Assembly (NCBI GenBank): GCA_022575985.1
Contig: JAKSXM010000272.1
Location: 9,333,501 to 9,397,500 of the forward strand
DNA: 64,000 bases
Direction of reading: 5' to 3'
Origin: Anagrus nilaparvatae
Taxonomy: Eukaryota; Arthropoda; Insecta; Hymenoptera; Mymaridae
A program made the position numbers and the translations under genes. Position 1 is the first letter of the stretch; every line of letters starts with the position of its first letter. The notes under the pieces are model-generated. The model was not told the origin of the DNA. It saw nothing but the letters and a program-made list of their open reading frames with translations, and did no database searches. Below, piece after piece: positions 13,188 to 24,700 of this stretch.

Positions 13188-14038
13188 TGTAGTTGTAATT
13201 AACTAATTAATTTTAATTGAAAAATAATCAAGTTTTTTATATTTAATTATACTTTATAAAACTACTAATTAATATTTTTTCGCACTTACCACTAGATGAA
13301 CAATGTCAAATTAAAATGTATAATCCACAGGTAACCGGGGTAACGAAACACTAATTTCACCTTTCCTTGTTTATTAGCGATAAGTTTATAACTGTACAAA
13401 AAAAAAAATAAATAAATAAGAATTTCTGTTTAAAAAAGTATTTTTTTTTATTTGAAAATTTATCGCAAACACAAAATATAAACTAATTCTTAAAAAATCT
13501 GTTTAGTAATTACCTTTACTATATATATGTATATAATGTCGGCATTAAAAAGTGCGTAATACCACGTGTGTGTGAATCTGAAAAAGGCGGTAAAATAAAG
13601 CTGTAGTTGTTTGTTGAGTAATTTATTAATTTCTCATTATTCTTATTTTAATTAAAAAAAAGCAAAATAAATATATTACGTTGAATTTTATTTTTTATTC
13701 TGGTTAATATTGAATAAAATTATCAAAATTTGGGAAAAACTTAAAAATTATTTTTATAAAAAACACACCATAAAACGAAACCAACAACAAATTGCGTAAA
13801 AAAATGTCGGAAGAGAAAGAATGTATGTATCCTGCTGCGTTAAACAGGTGTCAGCACTGAATTAGTCTAGTAACATAAAGTATCACCAGGTATCACGTGG
13901 TCACCTTCATTTTGTCCTTTTCTTTTTTTTAACCAAAAAAAAAGGTTGATTGTTTGTATACAAACAGGTGCATTGCAAATTTTTTCAATATTTATTATTT
14001 TTTTATTTTAAAAACTAATTTAAATATTCAGCTTAAGA

Positions 14039-15054
14039 ATGTCGGAAATTGAATGGCCATGGCAATATAGTTTTCCACCATTTTTCACGTAAGAAATACT
14101 ATTTTTAATTTTTATAACAATAAACTGTAAAATCAAAGAAAATTCCTATGATAATTTCAAATATTGTTTATGAATAAAATATTCGACGTCGTAAAATATT
14201 TTAGAGTATTTAAAAATTATTCAATTTTATTATTTCTAATTAAATGTTTTCAAAAAATGTGATGAATTTATCCTATTCTTAATTTCTTTATCTATGTTAT
14301 CTTTATTTGTTAAAATACCTTTCAGAAAAATAAATAATAATTTTTATTTTATTTCAGACTTCAACTTCATGAAGAAACCAAAATTAAACAGCTGGATGCA
14401 TGGAAGAGTTTAGTATTGAATTACTTTCGAGTAACAAAACAAGGGATCCTCGATATTCGTGAAATTCATAGCTTTCCGTTATTCAATAATACTTTAATTG
14501 AAAGTAAATATAAAATTTATTACTTAATTCATACATATTTCCTATGTGATTTATATATTTTTGTTAATTTATTTCATAAAAACTATAATTTTAATTATCA
14601 CACTTACTAAGTAAAACATGTACTTAATATAAATTGTTAAAAATTAAATTTTATCCAGGAAAGTTATCAGCAGATGTAGTCAATTTAATATTAGAAGAAC
14701 TTTTAAAATCTGACAACGCATTAGCCTTAGACAAATCTAAGTATAGATGGTTGATTTTATGGCACACTTTGGATGAATGGGCAGAAATAATTTATTCCTG
14801 GGCTTCAGCAAATGGTTTTATTGGTTCTGTGTGTACTTTTTATGAATTAACTCAAGGAGATAACACAGTTGATCAAGGTACCAAGTACAATTACTATATT
14901 TCAAAAAAATAAACAGATTAAAAAATGTTATCATTTTTCAGAATTTCACGGCTTGGATAATGAAATTCTGATCAGGGCCTTAAGAGTATTAGAATCGTCT
15001 AAGAAGGCTGAACTCATAATGTTTGATGATAATGAAGGAGTTAAATTTTTTTAA
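14039..15054 (+). CDS. Vps25: Vacuolar protein-sorting-associated protein 25 (ESCRT-II)
   Basis: Four exons: 14039-14088, 14358-14503, 14659-14877 and 14942-15054, giving 528 nt and 175 residues against about 176 in vertebrates. The N-terminus MSEIEWPWQYSFPPFFT carries the PPFF motif that binds VPS22/VPS36. SFPLFNN, LDKSK, the EEWAEIIYSW region, YELTQG, EFHGLD and the C-terminal GVKFF all match VPS25. The protein has two tandem winged-helix domains. VPS25 is the two-copy ESCRT-II subunit that recruits VPS20/CHMP6 during sorting of ubiquitinated cargo into multivesicular bodies at endosomes. The start is the ATG directly before the conserved EWPWQY; a short upstream ATG frame at 13804 stops quickly. 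The gene is head-to-head with the NudC-like gene. Confidence 0.96.
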
Positions 15055-15713
15055 ATTAAAAAAAAATGTGATTGACTGTTCAAACACAGTTGTTATGTAT
15101 TGTGTAAATGATTATGTATATAGTTTATTTATATAAATATTTTTGAAGTTTTGGAGTGCGTTAAGGTAGTTATATTGCTTCTAAAAAATCCAATAATATT
15201 AGCTAAGATACACTAGTATTAATGAAAATTAAAAAAGAAATTAGCATCTGAAAAAGCAAAAAATTTTGATGTTATACTTGGGTTCTAAATGAAGCTAATT
15301 TTAATTTCATGAAATATTGAATGCTTTGGATAATAAATACACATGTGTGTATAGCTAATAAAAAATAAAATATTTTCTCAAAAAAAAATTTATAGTTCCC
15401 GATTACAAAAATTACTTTTTACTTTAACAGACGGCGATAGACCTACCTTGAATATATTGAATTATGTAAAATAATGTTAATAAATATACAAAATGTAAAA
15501 ATATAATTAGTAAAAAAAATATTATTTATTAACTACTCATTGTCAGTTAATTAAAATTTAGTTTTTCTTTTAATATTCAGATTTTTTATCTGTTACTTAT
15601 AATTGTTTCAAATCACTTATACAGGGCTTATAATATTCAGTTTTTCAAAAATAAAATACTATAAAGAATTTTAATTTAAAATTTAAAAAACGTTTAAAAA
15701 TTATTAATTAATA

Positions 15714-17145
15714 CAGGGTTTTCACTCGGTCTGGAAAACTGGAAAGTCAGGGAAACTCAGGGATTTTTATTTTTGTTATGGAATGTCAGGGAAAGTCAGG
15801 GATTTTGATAAGAAAGCATGGAAAAAAATTATTAAAAAATCAAAGTTCAAAAAAAAATTTACTTTTTAAATTTAAAGAGACAAAACGAGACAAAAATTGT
15901 TATATGTTATTGTTTTATAGTACAAAAAAAATATATAACTTTTTATTATATTATCAAAATTTAATAAATTTAATTATTATATTGTAAATTGTACCTACCC
16001 TAAAATATTACAGTGGTATAGAAAACGAAAAAAGTTTCACCACGATTCTAAAAATCTCTGGTATTTTCTGTTTTTATAGGGTCTCCTGAGGCAGGAAATG
16101 CTTGTCCTAAAATTAAAACCATAGCTCTCAGGGAGAACCGCCCCGATTTGGGGGTTGTTGGAGGGTAAATTAAAATTTTTTTTGTTTTTAATTTAACATT
16201 TTTTACATGATTTTAGAGCATATAAAGTGACGAACAAGTGAGGAACAAATAATTTTGCTATCGCCCCATATTTTTTTTTGAGCTGGAAAGCTCAAAATCA
16301 CATTTCAATAACTGAAAAAAACCAATTTCTGAATTTTTTTAAATAAATTAAAATTTTTTTAAATGATGGATTTATTTTTTTTAATTGTTTTGTAATTATA
16401 ATTTACTAAAATAAGTTTATTTAGGACCAAAAAGTACAAATTTTCAATTTTCAAGGTCTTAGAGAAACTCAAATGTTAAATATTGGATTTTTTTAAAAAT
16501 TCACAGACTTGGGATTTTTCTATAAGATTCAAATGGTGTTATAAACTGGATTTAAAGACGTCAATTTTCAAAGGACCAATTTTTTAAAGTTTCGCAGGTT
16601 TCAAGAAAAAATTTTCTGAATAATATTTACAAGAGTCACTTATATATTTTTTCTCTGAAATTCAATGAAATCAGTTATTGAAAAAATGTGATTTTGAGCT
16701 TTCCAAGTCAAAAAAATTTGGGGCGAGCAAAATTTTTTGTGTTCCTTACTTGTTGTCACTTTATATGGTCTGAAATCGTGTAAAAAATGTAAAATTAAAA
16801 ATAAAAAAAAATTTTTTAATTTACCCCCCAACAACTCCCAAATCGGGGTGGTTCTCCCAGAGAGCTACGGTTTTAATTTTAGGACAAGCATTTCCTGCCT
16901 CAGAAGACCCTATAGAAACAGAAAATACCAGAGATTTTTAGTAGAATCGTGGTGAAACTATTTTTTCGTGTTCCAGACCACTGTGATATATTTAATTTTA
17001 AACAGCATTTAAACAAAGAGTATACATAATATTTTTAAAAATTTTACACTTTTGGTCTGGAAAGTCAGGGAAATTTACTCATTTTTGGGCTGGAAAGTCA
17101 GGGAAAGTCAGGGATTTTGACTTCGAAAAAATAGTGGAAACCCTG
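15714..17145. mobile_element. Composite DNA-transposon-like element, ends CAGGGTTTTCACT / inverted CAGGGTTTCCACT
   Basis: Left end CAGGGTTTTCACT at 15714 and right end inverted CAGGGTTTCCACT at 17145 form short terminal inverted repeats. TTAATA flanks both sides (15708-15713 and 17146-17151), a likely target duplication. Subterminal copies of GGAAAGTCAGGGA occur at both ends in the same orientation (about 15740-15805 and 17058-17115). CAGGG termini with subterminal repeats resemble hAT elements, but the duplication looks like 6 bp rather than 8. A second element sits inside (16011-16983). No transposase frame is present. Confidence 0.65.
16011..16983. repeat. Large palindromic element with arms of about 330 bp, nested in another element
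   Basis: The left arm (16011 to about 16330) and right arm (about 16640 to 16983) are inverted copies. Both begin CAGTGGT, continue through GTTTCACCACGATTCTA and AGGACAAGCATTTCCTGCCT (inverted in the left arm), and reach the poly-A and TGTGATTTTGAGCTTTCC blocks. The loop is about 310 bp. The minus-strand frame at 16640-16834 and plus-strand frame at 16737-16955 lie inside an arm and are not genes. A transcript would form a very long hairpin. Confidence 0.8.
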
Positions 17146-17243
17146 TTAATAATTTAATATTCTAGTTTATTTAATTTAAGATTGGATCTTATAATTATTT
17201 GATTTAAAAATTTTTGTGCTAAAAACATTATAAATATTCTTAT

Positions 17244-18028
17244 ACTAGATTCTGGGGACCCTAGAGTTAAAATAATTGAACTCTAGTAATTATCACTAAA
17301 AATTGAGACGATTAAGGGTCGATTTCATGGAGCTTATTCATACTAGATTCTGGGGACTCTAGAGTTGAATTGAATGAACTCTAGTAATTATCACTAATTA
17401 TTAATTAAAATTTTGCTCAGAGGCAATTTTTTGGATCGTGTTCGAGGAGAATTTTAATAAATTGTGAGTCATAATTAATTATTTTTACTCTAGTGACCCT
17501 AGAATGTAGTAAAAATATGCTCCATGAAATCGCACCTTTATTGATAGTTCATAATTCATATTCGCTTCATATATAATAACTTTATAACACTAAAATTGTC
17601 GCGTCAACTCAAGCAGAAAAATGATAAAATAAATATACTCTATAATTATCTACTATATTATTAACCTTTTTTTTTAAAAAACTTTATTTAATTATGAATT
17701 GTAATTACGATTGGCGCGATCTCTAGTTGTCCCTAGTTTCATTCGTTACCCCCCTACCCGCCAAAAAAAAATTATTCATGCCAACTTAAATCTAATCGAA
17801 TCCCCAGAATCTAGTAAGAATATAGGGTCGATTTCATGGAGCGTACTCTTACTAGATTCTAGGTGCACTAGAGTAGAAATAAATTCAATAATTATGACTC
17901 AAAATTTATCAAAATTCTTCTCGAACAGGATCCATAAAATTACCTTCGAGCAAAATTAAACTCAGAGTCCCCAGAATCTAAAAATATGATCCACGAAATC
18001 GCCCCTTATGCTCCTTGAAATCGCCCCT
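17244..18028. repeat. Cluster of MITE-like copies sharing GGGTCGATTTCATGGAGC termini
   Basis: One copy spans about 17315-17537, with AGGGTCGATTTCATGGAGC at the left and its inverse at the right, flanked by TTA on both sides. A second copy spans about 17825-18005, with a further inverted terminus ending near 18027. Internal repeats of ACTAGATTCTGGGGAC and GAACTCTAGTAATTATCAC occur at 17247-17306 and again at 17342-17400, so one copy appears inserted in another. The TTA duplication suggests a PIF/Harbinger-type MITE. Confidence 0.65.
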
Positions 18029-18741
18029 GATGACCAAGAATTTTTATTTTCACCAAAGAGGTCGCTGTTTACGTGAAATCGAAAAACATTACAGCGTAGA
18101 TGCGAAAGCTGCTGCAGTTGGCCACCGAGCGAGCCCGAAGAGGCACGGGGAGCTAGAGAGTTTTATATATCTCCAATATTATTTCCTTTTCCCTTTGTCT
18201 CACACCCAGAAGCAGAAATTTCAAGCGTCATTGGATTTTTTTGCTTTATATATTTTAAAAATTGTATTTCATACGGCAAATATTATCCTCAAATCCATAA
18301 TTTAACAATTATATTAAGCGTTTAATAAATTAAAATAATAAATTATATATTTTAATATAATTAGATATAAAATACATATGTATAATATTCAACTTATGCA
18401 TACGGATCGATTTTGAAGTTCTTGGGGAAGATTTTGATTTTTCTTATTTGTAATTTGTAAGATTAATGTGATGAATTTTTATTAAAAAAATAAGTTTTTG
18501 GTATATTAGACATACTTTTATTTATATTTATAAGCGAAGAAATAATTACAAGACGGTTTTTTCTGAATCCACGCTTGTGTTGCTTATTAGACTACAAGAG
18601 AAAATGGCGTCAAACGCCACGCAGTTACTAAGGATTACGTAAAATGGAATATTAGTTTTTTACTTTGTTGCAGATTCCATATTGATCAAATTTTACAGCT
18701 ATATTTTTTAAGCTCGCGAAGAAAAATATTTTTTAGGAAAA
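18028..18741 (+). promoter_or_regulatory. PNUTS upstream region and 5' untranslated exon
   Basis: A locally GC-richer patch at about 18090-18165 and a segment containing AAAATGGCGTC at 18602-18612 precede the initiator codon of PNUTS. The motif resembles the YY1/Pho-type ATGGCG element common near metazoan promoters. The 96-codon frame at 18015-18305 has no recognisable domain. Promoter assignment is inferred from position. Confidence 0.35.
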
Positions 18742-21700
18742 ATGGTAAGTTTCATTTGGAAATCCTATGAGTTTTGTACACGAAGTTATTATTATTATAC
18801 TTATATTATATTATTATTATCATTATTATGATATGACTTCATTTCTGATTTCGTATACTCACACACATATTATATATATATATATACGTATATGAAAAGA
18901 AGTGTGATAATATATACATATTTATTAAATAAATACGAATTCCTGAACTATATGCGCATGTATGAGTAAGATATAAATATACTTAATACTTTTATACCAT
19001 TAGCATATATACCAGAATAATAAAATACTCATTTTTAAGAAAATTTATTGCTTTGCTTATCTGAAAAAACAATAATATTTCTATTCTTTTATTTGTAACG
19101 TAAATAAAAATATACTATCGGTATTATTAACATTTTTTCTCGTTAGTAATGAACAATCAATATTACCCGTGAAATTCTTTTACATTTTTCCATTATTTTC
19201 TATTTGCAAAGGTTTAGTTTAGATTATAACTTTAAAATTTTTTTGTTTTTTGAAGATGTTTTAAGAAGATTTAATTTAATTTATTCATTTGTTAATTTTT
19301 TAAAAAGTATATTTATAATGAAATTAGGAAGAGCTCAGATATTGCTCAAATATGTTAATTGAAATTTCAACCTAAAAACCTAATTCCAAAAATTCAATAA
19401 TTTTTGTTGCTAATAATTTCAATGATTTTTTTTTTACAGCCACGTATAGATCCTTTATCACTCTTAAAATGTCTAAGTGTATTACTTGGACCAAACGGAG
19501 GTATCAAAAGTAAAGAAGAAGTCATTCGTTTAGCTAATCTAATGACGAAATTTTCAAAAAAACTTGTTTCAAAATGTATATATATTCAAATATTAAAAAG
19601 TACCCAACCGGAACTCCTGAATCAGTATGTATTTAAAAAATTTCATTAATAATTTTAGTTTATCTGATATAATTTTAAAATTCAATTTATTTAAAGTCAC
19701 TTATTTATTTATTTATTTTTTCTAAATTAATATGTGTTTAATTTATAAAATTTTTATTTTATTTACTTTTAAATACCTGTTGAATAGAATTTTTCTTTTA
19801 CTTATAAAAAGTTGAAGCTAATTTTTATGCTTAATAAATTATTTAAAATTTATAATTGCTTTAAAGATAATTTGAAAGTAAAGTTGATTTTTGGAAAAAT
19901 TCATTTTTTTTTAACTCCAAGAAATTTTACCAAAACTAAAGTGAAAAAGTGCATAATTTTAAGGACATTGAAATACAACTTTAATTTAAACAAAATGTGA
20001 ATTTTGTTTCCTTTTCTCAGGTTTATGAGTGCTGGAGGTTGGAATCTTGTTCACATGTGGCTTACAGATGGTATTTTGGCCAAAAATTGGGCTCTGATTC
20101 AAGAGCTCTTGGAACTTTTATTGTTATGTCCAGTTGACATTGAGAGGCTGAAAACTAACAATTGTCCAAAGCTTATTAAGGGTCTTTCAAAAGAAGGCAG
20201 TCATCAAGGAGTCAGATTATTGGCTAGTCGCCTAGTAGAACAATGGTTAAAAATGGTTAAAGGTGAAGTGCCAAATACGATTCCAGCTCAAGAAGTTTTA
20301 ACATCTTCCGTAACGAGTCAGTCATTAAGTAATCATGCAAATGGAACACAATTATCTAGTCAGAATAATAATAATGAAATTTCGACAGATGAGAAAACAA
20401 ATGAATTTTCAACAAATTTAAGTACAAATCATCAAGAATCTGGTGAAAGTAAAAAAAATTCAGAATTGCTGCATTTACAAACAGTCGATAAAGCACAAAC
20501 GTTATCTTCAAATTTATCTCAGCCATCGGTTTATAAAATTACAATTCGGGATGGCAAAGAAGTTTTAACCCAAGTCCAAGTTGACCCCAAAATTGTAAAT
20601 GATTTAAATGATGCAAGTACTAATGAAGTCATTGAAGAAGCTGTATTTGACAATGTTCTTCCAATGGAAGACGAAAAAATTATTACTAAAGGAAGTAATG
20701 AGAAAATAGATGATAAATCTAAAATTTCTAGTGAAGCTCCACAATTTAAGTATAAGTCTAGTGACATAAATGAAGTAGATAGTGGAAAATTAAAAAGCAA
20801 AGATCATCAAAATGAAAAAGATGAAACCAGTGTTGAAACGAAAAATATTAGTGATAAAGAAAATCGAGATAAGAAAGAAGAAAAGAGTCATTCTGGAAAT
20901 AATTTAGAAAAGAAAAGTTCATCTTCTAAAAAATCTTCTAGTAAAAGTTCTTCCAGTTCTAGTAAGCATTCCTCAAGTAAACACAGTTCTAGTTCCCATC
21001 GTTCAAGTTCCAAAGAAAATTCAAAAAGCAAATCTTCAAAAAGTAAAGAAAAAGATAAACACTCGAGTGATTCCTCAAAACATTCGTCAAGTAAATCAAG
21101 TAAATCTGATCGAGAAAAAGAAAAGGTCAAAAAAGATCAAGCCGAAAAAGATAAAGCCACTTTAGAAAAAGTGCAAAGTCAAATTTTGGGTGTAAAAATG
21201 GGTAAAATACCAAAAAAGAAGACAGAAGAAAGTGAATCTCTTAAGAAATCTTCTTCAGAGTCTAAAGACGATTCAAAAGATAGTAAAGAAAAAACAGATT
21301 CTAAAAAACCTATTGTTCCAGAGAAAAAGAATATATCAATTTCAATAGAAAATAGAAAAACTTCACAAGACTCCAGCAGACCTAAGACTGTTAAAACGTT
21401 TAATTCCAAATTTAGATCGACTGGTTTAGAGGAGGAAGTAAAACCACAAAGAAGCTCCAAAAAGCCTTTGAGTTCATCGACTGACAAAAAAGTGTTACCT
21501 TCAAAATTATCATTAAAAAGGCCGTCTCCTGCTAAAGATTCTAGCCCTATTGCAGAAAAGAAAGCAAAGTTAGCCCTTGATATTACCTCTCACGAAGAAA
21601 AAAAAGGAGGGATTAAACTTATTGCACCAAAACCAAAGCGTAAGTTAAATTTTATTTTATTAAAAATTAGTTATATTCAATTTACATTATATTAGTGAAA

Positions 21701-24700
21701 TTAAACTCTATTATGAGTCTTATGATATTCAGAGGTAAAAAATAAATTAAACAATAAATACAACCTATGAATATCTTATTTGTTTTTAAAAATAGAAACA
21801 TCTCAAATTCATTTATTAATATCTATATATTGAGTTTGCAGGTGGACAGTATCTGGTGCGATTGGTGCTAAATTATGTATTTTAATTAAAATTAAAATGT
21901 ATTTTTTGATAACATTTTATACATGAGTCACTTACAAATTACTAATATAATTTATAAAACTAATCTGTTCATTTTTTCAGCATCTTTAAAATCAATTCTT
22001 TTCTTTCTTTTTTTTTTTTTAATAATTTTTTCCCAATTAACATCCCATTGCCTTGAATATATTTCCTTATGGAAATGTATAAAAGTTTTAAAATTAACTG
22101 CGGAGAGAAAAAAGAACGACGGGTCAGCAAAAGTATTTGTAAAGAAGAAACAAGTTGGAGAAATCTACTACTGGAACCAGATTTTTAAAAAATATCTATC
22201 AAGGTTCTTCAGGTAAACATCGATAACAACAATTATTTAAGAAAAATGTGCATTTATAATTTTACAAATTTATCGTTTTTAAATATTTTTAGTTATTTAT
22301 AGTCTATTTAAGAATTTTCAAATTTAATTAATAAATAATAAAATAAATAATTAACAAATAAAAATACGCGTATATTTATCCATCGCTTTTGTCTTCCTTT
22401 ACAAAGTTTATTCATTTCATATATTTTATTAAGTAGCTAAAAACTTTCATTCAAAATATCTTCTATATTTTCTATAAAATTTTATAAATTAAGTCAAATA
22501 AAACACCAGTTCTATAAAATTTGAATCTTGAAATCTGCTTATTACTACTCTCACATAAAATATAAAGCACAGATGCTTGTGGAGTACGTACGAAATAGTA
22601 TAAAACCGCCAATCACTAGAAAATTATGCAAATTTATTTTCGGAACTGCTAACTGTAATTAGAAGTAAAATTGATTAATTAATTAAAAATTAAATTTGGC
22701 GATTTCATTCCATTTCGCGCTTAATCCACCAGTGTCTAATTGCACCCTTCATGTGCTTTTCAAATTTTAATAAAGAATTCTGATTTGCTGTTGATTTTTA
22801 ACGTTTAAAAAAACCAATAAATTTAATATCCCGTAATAAATTAACTACAATGATAAAAAAATTATTATCCCTGTAAATCTGCCTATTTCTAGTTACTTTT
22901 ACTTGAAAAACTATAATTTATTCACAAAGTACATTAATATTTTAAAATTTAGAAAAAATCATTTTTTCTACTATAAAAATGTTGCTTTAACTGAAAACAA
23001 AATTAATTATTATTTTCTATTAAATTTCTGTGCATAAATTAAAGTCAATTAAATTGTTAAATTCTAATATTTCTTGATATTATTAACGCAAATCATTCAC
23101 TTTCAAATGCTACAGTAATAATTCTTTTAAAGACTCCAATTTTTTGATAAATCACCAAGATTTATGGAGATTTTAAACACGAAGGAGTAGTAAATCGATC
23201 GTCAAGGATCGCTTGCAGTGTACAGATTTGTCTACTAAGGCACCTGGTGTTATAGTAAATTATTTTTTAATTTTTCGTTACTCAATAATAATAAAATTAA
23301 TTTAAAGTATAAATTTTTATTTTCATATTAACGTCAAGTAAATAGTTAATTAAAAAATTTTATTTTAAAGATTCTTTTATAGAAAAAAAAAATCAATACC
23401 CAAATTTTAAACTGTCGAAATCGCTTTATTACATATTTTTCGCGTAGATATTAATTCAAAATTCTTATGAGTGCTATATAATTTTTAGATTTTTTAATTT
23501 TAAGGAAAGCTTTATTAATATATTTAAAAACTAAAATTTTTTCTTTACCAAGAATAATATTCAGAATTTTCAGAAAAAAAAGAAATTTCTTTAAATCTAC
23601 AGCTTTGATTATTTAACAACTTTTAAAACTGGATAACGCGCAAATGTAATCAAGAAATTTGCGTCAGAAAGAGAAAAGGTGGAAAGGAAGTGTGTGTATT
23701 GAAAAAAATACAGCAACATGCGCATCGAGCGGTAAACCTTCAAATTACTCTGGTTGGACGAAGATAGCACGTGCATTACGAATTAACCAATCAGAATTTG
23801 ATACCAATATTTGCAAGCCTATAAAATACCGATTTCTGTAAAAAAGTCTATTTTTTAAAATTTTTATTTTGTATATAAATATTATTTCTATTTATTAAAT
23901 CTTGATTATGAAAAATACAACTTCTCGTATATTTTGATATTTTCATAATTTGCAGATGTAGTTACGTTCAATTATTATCTTTAGTGTAGTTTTTTTTTTA
24001 TTTAAAAAGGATATTTTAAATTTGAAACACTTAAGGCATTTTTGGCTATTAATTTAAATATTTAATTAATTTAAGCTTTTTTTTTTATTTTTTAAAATAT
24101 TCATTGATAAAGGAGTTCGTTATATTTTTTAATTAAATTATCAATAAGAATTATTTAAAATCAATTGATATTAAATTTTTAAAAAATATAAATTAAACAT
24201 TTTATTGGTATTTTTATATTACATTAAAATGCAGAATAATTTTATAAGCTCATAGTTATAGTGGTGAAATCAATCTAATACTTTTCTGAATTTTTACCTA
24301 TTGGATGAAGTCGTTTCATTTTTTGCACTTGCTTAAGTACACCCGGGTTAAGTAACTTCGCTTGGATTACGTTCATAATTTTCTGAATCAAAACGTGACG
24401 TTTTTGACGAATATTATTATTCCTTAATTAATCATGAAGAAAATCAATACATTTAGATATATAACACCAAAAGTATATATTTTATTTAAAAATTAATATT
24501 TTTCAAAAAAGTAGCAATTGATTTACGATAAATTTTATTTTATTCGCCGAAAGTAACGATTACCTTCTAGCGTTGGAAAAGTTACACTCAACATTCAAAG
24601 GGATTTTTTTTATTATTAAAGCAAATAGCAAAAATTTTGGAGTGGTTCCTGTCATTAAATAAGAATTTAGAAATATATTGTAGAATCCACTGTTGTTGTA

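Noticed and set aside
18015..18305. 96-codon frame upstream of PNUTS
   Set aside because: GC-richer patch but no domain; overlaps MITE ends and probable promoter or 5' untranslated sequence.
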